Shown: in pieces, positions 55,291-63,321 of the stretch
Layout: each line of letters begins with the position of its first letter
Numbering within the stretch: position 1 is the first letter of the stretch
Source: an uncultured Lachnospiraceae bacterium
Lineage (GTDB): Bacteria; Bacillota; Clostridia; Lachnospirales; Lachnospiraceae
Direction: 5' to 3'
Assembly (NCBI GenBank): GCA_947644545.1
Contig: CANRZW010000009.1
Location: 1-64,000, forward strand
Length of the DNA stretch: 64,000 nucleotides
Program-made: the position numbers and the translations under genes
Notes under the pieces: generated by a model
The model's database searches: none
Seen by the model: the letters and a program-made list of their open reading frames with translations, nothing else
Told to the model about the DNA's origin: nothing

Positions 55291-57509
55291 TCCATTTCCT
55301 CCGAATCCTCAAATGCAGTGGTGATCTTTGCATCCAAACCACCTTCCGCAAGCCGCTTTTGCAGATACTCCACATCATCTGTACCGGTATTATTTAACAG
55401 CACATAGAGATTGCCGGACCCATCAGTACCGAGACAGTCTGTCGCGCGAAGCCCCTCGGCGGCCTTTCTGCATGCTTCTTCGAAACCGTCCCGGCCTGTG
55501 ATCTGCACCACGCAATACTCCGCCAGTTTCTTTTCGGCTCTCTCCCCGGCCAGGAGTATATTCCTGTGAAACGGTTCCGGCTTCATGACTTCCGTTCCCT
55601 GCAGATAGATCTCTTCCTTCATCAGTTCTTCATGATCCAGCGCACGTCCCACGGCTTCACGCAGAAGAAGCGAGAGTGTCTTCAATAGGTTTACATAATA
55701 TAGTGTCTGGCTTGTATAAGGCAATGTCTTAATGAGGATCGCAGCAACACAGTTCCCCTGGTACAGGATCGGCAGAACGATCGCCGGCTCCCCTTTCCAC
55801 ACATCGCCCTGGTACAGCTCTCCGGCGATGACGGAAGCCTGAATATCCGGATACGCAGTCAGATTCCAGGATTTTCCTTCCTGCGCAGATTCTTCATTCA
55901 ATGCATTGATCAGCCTGAGGTACGGACTGTCTTCCTTTACACGGTAAACAGCGACCGTATCCGTGTGTACCATCTCGGACACAATGGACACGATCTCCAT
56001 AAAGATTCTCTCCGGCTGCTGAACCATTAGACGGCTGACAACGCGGTACAACTTCGGAAATCCGTACTTGGAATCCAGAATACGCTCTTCATATTCGTTC
56101 TTGATCATGACATTCTCATCATTGATCGCTTTCAATTCCTCATATTCTTCTTCACGCATCACCAGCTCCCGACGCGTATCCCGCAGTTCTTCCCGCAGCA
56201 TGTCAGTCACATAGCTGATAACCAGGCCGAGAAATACAAATTCCATGATCTTAAGCACACTGCCGGCATAAGAGTAGAAATTCGTCATATTGAAAATATT
56301 CAGATCCTGCATAAATAAGTACGCCGCACTCGCCAAAATAACGGCCAGCGTACTCTGTCGTATACCGAGAAAAACGGAGATCAATATCACATAGATCGTC
56401 AGCCACTCAATCCGGGAGAACAGGCTGTGCGGCGCACTTATATAATTGACCGCAAAAAAAGCCGAGAATACCAGGAGATTCTCCAATGTCCTCCGTATAC
56501 CTGCCGGTATCCTGCCTTTCCTTACCCTTTTGCTCTTTGCCGCCGCTTTCTCATAAGAGATTCCGCCATCGGCAAACTGATCCTCCAACTTATGGAAGTC
56601 TGTCCACTCAGTCTCTTTTTTCAGACGGCCGTTATCCGCAAGTATCCATTGGTCCGTCTCTTCCCATTGTATCTTCTCTTCCGGGACCCCGGCCCTTTTT
56701 CCGATCAGCTCGAATAAGCGCTTCCTGGAAATCTCAAAACTGCCGGCAGCGTTATATACCCCCTGCTTTTCGGAATCCATTACCCGCTTGACGGCGTCCA
56801 CCAGATCCGCTGTATGCAGCGGCTGCAGAATATCATTGACGAGAACCGTTCCTTTCTTTCCTGCCATGACATCTGCAAATCCTCTGCTCAGAAAGTCCGT
56901 CGCTCCCTCCCTGGCCTGATCGGCATATAACGAGGATGCTCTGATCACTGCCCCATAGAGGCCATACTGCCTGCCGTAAAGCTGTAACATCTGCTCTTCT
57001 CTCACAAAGCGCATTCCTCTTTCACCCACAGGCATAACCGTCTGCTGTTCATCTGCCTTCTTAGCCGACTTTCCATAGACCTCCGTAGAGGACAACAGCA
57101 AAAAGCGCACATCCTTCCTATCTGACAGGATCTGCAGGGTACGAGTCAGTAAGGTAACATCCTCCTCCTCTTTTTCCTGATAAACACAGTCCATAAAATA
57201 TGTCCCTGCAAATACCACCCAGTCCGGCCGGATCGACTGCAATGTTTTACGGTAATTGTCGCCGCTCAGCGATATCTTATAAAATCTATATTTCCATCTT
57301 TCCGAGATCGTCCTTGGAAAGTCTCTGACCGATAGAAAATAGACGTCATTTCCCTCTTTATTCATCCGTTCGATAAATGTTTCTGCCAATTGATCCTTTG
57401 TACCGATATATGCTATTTTCAAGAATCGTATCCTCTCGCTTTTCCGATATTTTGCAGCTTTCGATACGAAATCCCCACGCCTATGCTCTGCCTTCTCCCA
57501 TTGTGCCAT
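55275..57509 (-). CDS. pelD: PelD-type c-di-GMP receptor fused to an SDR domain
   Basis: A 744-residue protein, first gene of the pel operon. Residues about 28-300 form an NAD-dependent epimerase/dehydratase (SDR) fold whose glycine-rich motif (YIGTKDQL) and YxxxK site look degenerate. Residues about 343-445 have four membrane helices, about 490-620 a GAF domain (FMEIVSIVSEMVHTDTVAVY), and about 640-744 a degenerate GGDEF domain. In the last, RATD near residue 688 sits where the c-di-GMP I-site RxxD occurs, while GGDEF is replaced by DGSGN. PelD binds c-di-GMP to switch on synthesis. The start has GAGGAAC. The candidate invertible promoter lies directly upstream. Confidence 0.85.
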   Translation of the reverse strand: MAQWEKAEHRRGDFVSKAAKYRKSERIRFLKIAYIGTKDQLAETFIERMNKEGNDVYFLSVRDFPRTISERWKYRFYKISLSGDNYRKTLQSIRPDWVVFAGTYFMDCVYQEKEEEDVTLLTRTLQILSDRKDVRFLLLSSTEVYGKSAKKADEQQTVMPVGERGMRFVREEQMLQLYGRQYGLYGAVIRASSLYADQAREGATDFLSRGFADVMAGKKGTVLVNDILQPLHTADLVDAVKRVMDSEKQGVYNAAGSFEISRKRLFELIGKRAGVPEEKIQWEETDQWILADNGRLKKETEWTDFHKLEDQFADGGISYEKAAAKSKRVRKGRIPAGIRRTLENLLVFSAFFAVNYISAPHSLFSRIEWLTIYVILISVFLGIRQSTLAVILASAAYLFMQDLNIFNMTNFYSYAGSVLKIMEFVFLGLVISYVTDMLREELRDTRRELVMREEEYEELKAINDENVMIKNEYEERILDSKYGFPKLYRVVSRLMVQQPERIFMEIVSIVSEMVHTDTVAVYRVKEDSPYLRLINALNEESAQEGKSWNLTAYPDIQASVIAGELYQGDVWKGEPAIVLPILYQGNCVAAILIKTLPYTSQTLYYVNLLKTLSLLLREAVGRALDHEELMKEEIYLQGTEVMKPEPFHRNILLAGERAEKKLAEYCVVQITGRDGFEEACRKAAEGLRATDCLGTDGSGNLYVLLNNTGTDDVEYLQKRLAEGGLDAKITTAFEDSEEMEWKDF

Positions 57510-57527
57510 GTTCCTCAGGTACCTTGA

Positions 57528-57542
57528 AGTACACTTTGACGA
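57528..57542 (+). repeat. Left inverted repeat (IRL) of the switch
   Basis: AGTACACTTTGACGA, 18 bases before the pelD start codon. The core AAGT-AC-ACTT spans 57527-57536. Confidence 0.65.
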
Positions 57543-57577
57543 CTCTCACCGGTTCGAACATGGAGGACAGAATTTCA

Positions 57578-57606
57578 TTGACATTCTATGAAAAAATGAA
57601 TATAAT
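57578..57606 (+). promoter_or_regulatory. Consensus sigma-A promoter inside the invertible segment
   Basis: TTGACA (57578-57583), 17 bases, TATAAT (57601-57606): both boxes are perfect. As assembled it reads rightward, antisense to the recombinase gene and away from pelD. No comparable promoter points toward pelD in this interval. A weak CTACA/TGTAG hairpin and T-rich tracts lie downstream and may stop the useless transcript. Confidence 0.85.
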
Positions 57607-57666
57607 AAATACAAATTTGGCATAAGTCTACAGATTATTTTGTAGGTTTTCTTATATGTAATCAGT

Positions 57667-57681
57667 TCGCTAAAGTGTACT
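57667..57681 (-). repeat. Right inverted repeat (IRR) of the switch
   Basis: The reverse complement reads AGTACACTTTAGCGA. It lies 22 bases past the recombinase stop codon. Confidence 0.65.
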
Positions 57682-57702
57682 CTGGCGGATTTTTTTATTT
57701 TT

Positions 57703-58344
<642 letters not shown>

Positions 58345-58420
58345 TTAATTTACTGCATGTTAACCACAAAAAAATACACAATATATTTATTCTCTGCGGA
58401 CTCAAATAAGTGCGGGAACT

Positions 58421-58477
58421 GCTTGTTGCCCCAACAAGCGAAGGCCGTTGTAAGATCTATATGTCTTACAACGGCCT
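58421..58477. other. Two adjacent strong hairpins
   Basis: GCTTGTTG/CAACAAGC (58421-58439) and a 14-bp perfect stem AGGCCGTTGTAAGA with its complement (58442-58455, 58464-58477). They lie between the ABC permease stop and the recombinase gene. Neither is followed by a T tract, so they are not clear terminators, though they may insulate the recombinase from the ABC operon. Confidence 0.5.
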
Positions 58478-58548
58478 CCGCGGCGCTTTATCTTATCGTT
58501 TACAATAAATGGAAATTTGCATCCATGTATAAGCTCTCGCCCATTCCT

Positions 58549-59340
58549 TTACTTCCGCACCCGCCTGCCTCTATACTGCGCATACATCGCCAGGATCCCT
58601 GTCAACGCTGCCAGGAAGATGCAGGACTGAATATAAGGCATGAAGTTATAGGATCCGCCCTGCCAGAACCCTGCGAAATCATTGCTGATATAAGTCATGG
58701 GCAGCATACGCGCTATCTTCTGCCAGATTGCCGGCAGCTGATCCGTGGAGATTCCCATCATTCCCGTCAGCATCATCAACAGAAAATAGATGGTCATGGA
58801 AACACCGAAGGTCACGCTGAACCGACGGAAAATATTGGCCAGACAATGCACGATCACCAGAAAAATCACTCCGATCAGATACAGGGACACAAGCAGGATC
58901 AACAGGGAAGACAGGGCCGGTCTCGGTATATCCAGCAAAAGCGTCTGCACTACGGCATACAGGAGCATAGCTCCCGTCAAAAAGAGCAGATGAACGATGA
59001 TCTTCGCCGTTATCAGACTTTTCTCTCCAAACCCGAACAGATGCATCCGCTGCGGTATCTCCCGTTCCACCTCCTGGGAATACAGCGATCCGTATCCAAG
59101 AAACATAATGGACATGGGCATGATCAATGCCATGCAGATCACTACGGAGATCGTGACCTCCGGTCTGGACGCATCCGGCGCCTGTTTGCCGATCATCGTC
59201 GAGAACAGCAGGCTCATAATATTCGGAAATACGATACCGAAAAAGTGCGTCATAAAGTTACCGTTGATATTCCGCAGTTCATAGCCTATCATTCTCAAAC
59301 TGCATCCCTTCTTTCTATTATTTATGGCTTTGTTATTCAT
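58549..59340 (-). CDS. ABC-2-type transporter permease
   Basis: A 263-residue membrane protein with about six helices, starting MNNKAINNRKKG. It contains MIGYELRNINGNFMTHFFGIVFPN, the YSQEVEREIPQRMHLFGF cytoplasmic loop and a C-terminal helix. It is the transport partner of the ATPase encoded immediately upstream. The cargo, perhaps a drug or antimicrobial peptide, is inferred from the linked two-component system. Start 59340 follows AAGGAAGGA. Confidence 0.85.
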   Translation of the reverse strand: MNNKAINNRKKGCSLRMIGYELRNINGNFMTHFFGIVFPNIMSLLFSTMIGKQAPDASRPEVTISVVICMALIMPMSIMFLGYGSLYSQEVEREIPQRMHLFGFGEKSLITAKIIVHLLFLTGAMLLYAVVQTLLLDIPRPALSSLLILLVSLYLIGVIFLVIVHCLANIFRRFSVTFGVSMTIYFLLMMLTGMMGISTDQLPAIWQKIARMLPMTYISNDFAGFWQGGSYNFMPYIQSCIFLAALTGILAMYAQYRGRRVRK

Positions 59341-59374
59341 GGCTTTTCCTTCCTTTCTCACAGTTCCTTCTATA

Positions 59375-60253
59375 TCAGCCCTGCACGGCCTCCCCGTAAA
59401 AACAGGATTTCGCGTTGATCGACATGATCTCAATATCCGAACTGCTCCGCTTGAAATCTACATTATGCTCCACAAACAGCGACAACATCCTTCTCTCCTC
59501 CTCCTTATTCCGGCAGGACAGGGCAAGCAGATGGTCCGGAGACCGCAACATCCGAAACTCGGCCGCCAGACTGTGATTCTTCGGCGTGTTCTCCAGAATA
59601 TAGACCGCATCGCCACAATACTTGAGAAAAAGCTCCTTCACGTTTCCATAAGCGATCACTCTGCCCTCGTCCAGCAACAGAATCTTATCCGCCAGCTGTT
59701 CCAGTTCTTCGTAATAATGAGAGACGATGATCAGGCTGTCCTCTTTATCCCTGTACCATTCCACCAGCTTCTCCGTCAGTTTCTGTCTGGACTCGAAATC
59801 CAGACCCGATGTGACCTCGTCGTAAAAAGTCAGCTCCGCCTTCTGCATCATCACCATGATAATCGTAAACTTCTGTTTCTGACCTCCGGAAAGCGCATGA
59901 AACCGTTTCGACAAACACCCCTCGAACTCAAAAAACCCGATCAATTCCTGAAGTTCCCTGTTCTCCTTGATATTCGTATCCAGGATCATCTCCATAATCC
60001 GCCTTACCGGCATGGTGGAAACATAAGAATTGGACTGCATATGCACCGCCATCTGCTCCGGCCTGATCTGTGTAATGATACTCCCCTGGTAATCCACCAG
60101 CCCCAGAAGCGCCTTGACAAGCGTAGTCTTGCCCGCTCCATTGGAACCGATCACGCCGATGCGCTCCCCCCTCTCAAAGGAAAGCGGCTCCTCGATCCGC
60201 AGCGCCGTCTGGCTGCCATATTTTACCTGCAATTGTTTGATCGTCAGTAACAT
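59375..60253 (-). CDS. ABC transporter ATP-binding protein
   Basis: A 292-residue ATPase with Walker A GSNGAGKTTL, signature LSGGQKQKF, Walker B LTFYDEVTSGLD and the switch His in IVSHYYEEL. It has a C-terminal extension of about 80 residues, as in exporters of the drug/peptide-resistance type. Second-last gene of the RR-HK-ATPase-permease operon, with 34 bases to the permease. Confidence 0.92.
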   Translation of the reverse strand: MLLTIKQLQVKYGSQTALRIEEPLSFERGERIGVIGSNGAGKTTLVKALLGLVDYQGSIITQIRPEQMAVHMQSNSYVSTMPVRRIMEMILDTNIKENRELQELIGFFEFEGCLSKRFHALSGGQKQKFTIIMVMMQKAELTFYDEVTSGLDFESRQKLTEKLVEWYRDKEDSLIIVSHYYEELEQLADKILLLDEGRVIAYGNVKELFLKYCGDAVYILENTPKNHSLAAEFRMLRSPDHLLALSCRNKEEERRMLSLFVEHNVDFKRSSSDIEIMSINAKSCFYGEAVQG

Positions 60254-60283
60254 CCGTAAATTCTCCTCTCTTCCTCTCTCCGC

Positions 60284-61891
60284 CTATCCGGGCAGTCTAT
60301 GGCTCTCTGCAAGAGAGTCCTGAAAGCGAACCTGTGCACATACGCCGCCGTCCACATTGCCAATCTCCAGCCTGCACCCCATGCGCCTGCAATAGTAAGC
60401 CGCCACATACAGTCCCAGCCCCTTTCCTCTCTGTCCCGTATCGCTGGTGACAAAGGGGTCAAAAATATTCGTCAGCAGCTTCGCCTCGATATGCGCCCCG
60501 TAATTGATGACAGACAATTCGGTGTCTGCCGCCCGAAGCGTCACCCGCTCTCCTTCCGGCGTGTACTGCACCGCATTGGAGAGCAGATTATCCACGATGA
60601 TCCGCAGCATCTCCCGGTCTGCCTCCACGATCCCGGCGCCCTCCGTCTCCAGGCGCACTCCCCTGTCCTGTGCCTGTACGCCGTAATTACCTGACAGCTC
60701 CTGTAAGAGCTCCCGCAGATCCACCGCTTCCTTCTGCATGCTGCCCGCACAACGGTTCAGGTAGAGAATGTCCTCCACGATCCTGCGCATGGCCAGAAGC
60801 TGCTTCTTGACCTCCGGCAGATAAGTCTTCGTATCCTTATATTTCCCCACTTCATTCATCATGCCTTCCACCAACAGGAGAGCTGCCGCTACCGGGGTCT
60901 TAAGCTGATGGGAAGAAGCCCGCAGGAAGACTTCCTGCCGTTCGTTCTCCTCTTCCAGTAAATGATTCTTGTGCTCCAGTTCTCTGTAATTATTACGCAG
61001 CTTCTCATACAGCTCCTGCAGGTTCCGCCCCAGAACCCCGATCTCATCCATACGGTCTGCCCCATGTCCCGGATCAAATTCCTCCTGTTCGAAGGTTCCT
61101 CCGATGGCCGCACTCTGGGCCGAATCGGCCAGCCGAATGATGGGACTGACGATCCGGCTTGCAAAGAAACGCGAAGAGATCAATACGATCAGGAAGATCA
61201 CCGCCGTGATCATAGGCAGACTGCTTCTCACAATGGGTGTGATCTCCTCGATCTGCGGCGTCATCGTCGGCATAAATGTGACGATGAAGGCGTCTTTCGT
61301 CCACCCCATGGCCGTATAAGTCGTATATCGATAGTTTCCGTCAAAGACACCGACCTCATGGATGAAAACCTCGGAATCGACATGCACCCTGGCATATTCT
61401 TCCTGATAGATGCCCGGTACCTCCTTTTTCTCCATGTTGATTTCCACCGGAAAATGCTCCGGAAACAGCCCCTGCCCGGCAGATATTTCCTGCAGGCGTT
61501 CCTGCAGACGAACCGCCAATGCCGTAAACTCCGCCGATGCCCCTGTTCTGATGCCGTCCATCGCATCCCTGGCGTCATCCAGGATCTTCTGCAACTCCTC
61601 ATCCCTTACGCCGATCGTCAGACTATAAAATTTCCCCCGCAGGTAAATATCGTTTCCCGCATCCGGAACTTCCAACGTTACGACGGCGGAAGGGTTCTTC
61701 ACGTTCAGAGCATCATAACTTCTCTCTTCCATATATCCCCGCTGCACCTCTCTAATCGAGGCCAGATTGCTCTTCATCATATAATCCACATATAACGACG
61801 GCAGCATCAGCACAAAATATCCCAGCACAAACACCGTCATCAGCCCCGCCAGTAAGATACTGTATAAAAAAGTCTTCCTGCGCAATCCCAT
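60284..61891 (-). CDS. Sensor histidine kinase
   Basis: A 535-residue membrane kinase. Two segments (about 9-31 and 228-250) enclose a large extracellular sensor, followed by HAMP, a coiled coil, the phospho-acceptor in SSHQLKTPVAAALL (Lys in place of the usual Arg), and HATPase boxes NLLSNAVQYT and GKGLGLYVAAYYC. The N box reads well; the G1 DxGxG appears lost (VINYGAHI), which is seen in some exporter-linked kinases. It is paired with the regulator upstream and the ABC genes downstream. Confidence 0.88.
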   Translation of the reverse strand: MGLRRKTFLYSILLAGLMTVFVLGYFVLMLPSLYVDYMMKSNLASIREVQRGYMEERSYDALNVKNPSAVVTLEVPDAGNDIYLRGKFYSLTIGVRDEELQKILDDARDAMDGIRTGASAEFTALAVRLQERLQEISAGQGLFPEHFPVEINMEKKEVPGIYQEEYARVHVDSEVFIHEVGVFDGNYRYTTYTAMGWTKDAFIVTFMPTMTPQIEEITPIVRSSLPMITAVIFLIVLISSRFFASRIVSPIIRLADSAQSAAIGGTFEQEEFDPGHGADRMDEIGVLGRNLQELYEKLRNNYRELEHKNHLLEEENERQEVFLRASSHQLKTPVAAALLLVEGMMNEVGKYKDTKTYLPEVKKQLLAMRRIVEDILYLNRCAGSMQKEAVDLRELLQELSGNYGVQAQDRGVRLETEGAGIVEADREMLRIIVDNLLSNAVQYTPEGERVTLRAADTELSVINYGAHIEAKLLTNIFDPFVTSDTGQRGKGLGLYVAAYYCRRMGCRLEIGNVDGGVCAQVRFQDSLAESHRLPG

Positions 61892-61938
61892 TTCCTGTTC
61901 CCCTCCTTATGTTCCTTCCACCCGTTTCTCTTCCCTTT

Positions 61939-62595
61939 TCAAGTCTCCTCCCGGAACTGATATCCAACGCCGATCACCGTCTTGATGTAATTTCCCGGCA
62001 GCTTCTTACGCAGATTCTTGATATGGGCGTCAATGATCCTGTCGTTTCCCACATAATCCTCATTGAAGATCCTTAAGATCAACTGTTCCCTCGTAAAAGC
62101 CCGCTTCGGCTCCTTCCTAAGAACCTGCAGCAGCAGAAATTCGCTGAGTGTTAACTCTAAGGACTTCCCGTCATAGAACGCCTGATAAGAGTCGTCACAG
62201 ACCACAAGCCCCTTCTCATCCCCGCTTCGTTCTCTCTTCACCCGCCGCAGTATAGTCTCCATCCTTTTTAACAGGATGATGGGGGAGACGGGCTTGATCA
62301 CATAGTCATCCGCATAGAGATTGAACGCCTGTACCTGCGTCCTCTCATCGCCTAACGCCGTCAGCATGATCGTCGCCATCTCCGGTCGTTGCTCCTTGAT
62401 AAACTGCAGTACTTCCAGGCCGTTCACGCCCGACACCATAATATCCAGAACAGCCATATCATAGCTGCACTCCTCCAGCATCCGCAATGCCGCTTCTCCG
62501 TCCTGCACACAGGTGACGTCGTATCCCTGAATGCGCATATACTCTGTCAGGACCTCCTGGATCGTCGGCTCATCTTCTAAAAACAGAATGTTCAT
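61939..62595 (-). CDS. OmpR-family response regulator
   Basis: A 218-residue regulator: receiver domain (ILFLEDEP, Asp in MAVLDIMVSGVNG, TALGDE, K in VIKPVSP) and winged helix (LTLSEFLLLQVLRKEPKRAFTREQL, NDRIIDAHIKNLRKKL, TVIGVGYQF). First gene of the operon that continues with its kinase and the ABC pair. Direct repeats upstream (62628-62652) could be its binding site. Confidence 0.9.
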   Translation of the reverse strand: MNILFLEDEPTIQEVLTEYMRIQGYDVTCVQDGEAALRMLEECSYDMAVLDIMVSGVNGLEVLQFIKEQRPEMATIMLTALGDERTQVQAFNLYADDYVIKPVSPIILLKRMETILRRVKRERSGDEKGLVVCDDSYQAFYDGKSLELTLSEFLLLQVLRKEPKRAFTREQLILRIFNEDYVGNDRIIDAHIKNLRKKLPGNYIKTVIGVGYQFREET

Positions 62596-62627
62596 ACTGT
62601 TCCTCCGTCTCTCTTGTTATCTTGTAT

Positions 62628-62652
62628 GATCTATTCTTGTAAGGTCTATTCT
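62628..62652. promoter_or_regulatory. Direct repeats upstream of the response regulator
   Basis: GATCTATTCT (62628-62637) and GGTCTATTCT (62643-62652) are 15 bases apart, 33 bases and more before the regulator start codon. Nearby TTCATATGAAATTCAT is partly symmetric. They are candidate regulator-binding sites; there is no independent support. Confidence 0.35.
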
Positions 62653-62937
62653 ATCATATCCGTATGAATTTCATATGAAGATGGCATGAGAATCCGAACA
62701 TAAGAATTTCGTTCGCAAAAACTGCAGGCATTTCTTCTGCCCGATACACTGCATGAATCGGCAGGACTTTGTGCAGACAATGAGATCATCGGGAACCGAA
62801 TGACGCGATAAATCCCGGAAGCCTTTCTACTACAAGGGGTTCCGGGATCCTCTGTGATGAAGAATCTTTCCTTCTCCATCTTTTTATGTTATGATACTAT
62901 CATATTGCAACAAAAAGATAACTTAAAGGACAAATTT
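62653..62937. other. Intergenic region with a strong hairpin
   Basis: Between the divergent regulator and DUF1294 genes. ATCCCGGAA (62813-62821) and TTCCGGGAT (62841-62849) form a perfect 9-bp stem extended by CCTT/AAGG, without a T tract. A 77-codon minus-strand frame crosses it but has no family or ribosome support. Nothing else was recognised. Confidence 0.45.
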
Positions 62938-63231
62938 ATGAACGCGATTACACTTATTATGATATATCTGGTTTCCGTCAACTGTATAAGCTTCATCGTC
63001 ATGGGTGTGGACAAGCATAAGGCCCGCAAGAGAGCCTGGCGCATTCCGGAATCCACGCTTTTCGTTCTCGCCCTGATCGGCGGTTCACTCGGCTCTATCC
63101 TTGGAATGCACCTTTTCCGCCACAAGACAAGACACTGGTATTTCTTATACGGTATGCCGGCGATTCTGATTATACAGGTACTGCTTGTACTGCTGCTTAT
63201 CACGTCTCCGATTGAGATTCACGTAATGTGA
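62938..63231 (+). CDS. DUF1294 membrane protein
   Basis: A 97-residue membrane protein with three helices and the family pattern VMGVDKHKARKRAWRIPESTL, GGSLGSILGMHLFRHKTRHW and YGMPAILIIQ. Function unknown. The start at 62938 has AAAGGAC seven bases upstream; the longer frame lacks support. A weak CAGGC/GCCTG hairpin follows near 63235-63254. Confidence 0.85.
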   Translation: MNAITLIMIYLVSVNCISFIVMGVDKHKARKRAWRIPESTLFVLALIGGSLGSILGMHLFRHKTRHWYFLYGMPAILIIQVLLVLLLITSPIEIHVM

Positions 63232-63321
63232 AAACAGGCCGCATAATGCAGCCTGCTTCTCCATGAAATCTTAATCTGTGACGGATCTTAATCTTAGTTG
63301 TGCCGGATACGGATCACAGGA

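Larger units (their letters stand above)
57528..57681. promoter_or_regulatory. Candidate invertible promoter segment upstream of pel
   Basis: Inverted repeats AGTACACTTTnnCGA at 57528-57542 and its reverse complement at 57667-57681 match at 13 of 15 positions. Each repeat has partly symmetric arms (AAGT and ACTT) around a non-palindromic central dinucleotide, AC at the left and its complement GT at the right, as expected of a serine-recombinase crossover site used for inversion. The 124 bases between carry a single consensus promoter pointing away from pelD. Inversion would point it into pelD and yield a leader of about 100 bases. Confidence 0.7.

Noticed and set aside
58421-58477. Terminator of the ABC operon
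   Set aside because: Strong stems but no T tract on either strand, so reported only as hairpins.
62646-62879. 77-codon minus-strand frame in the regulator-DUF1294 gap
   Set aside because: No ribosome site, Ser/Cys/Arg-rich composition, and it crosses a strong hairpin; no family recognised.
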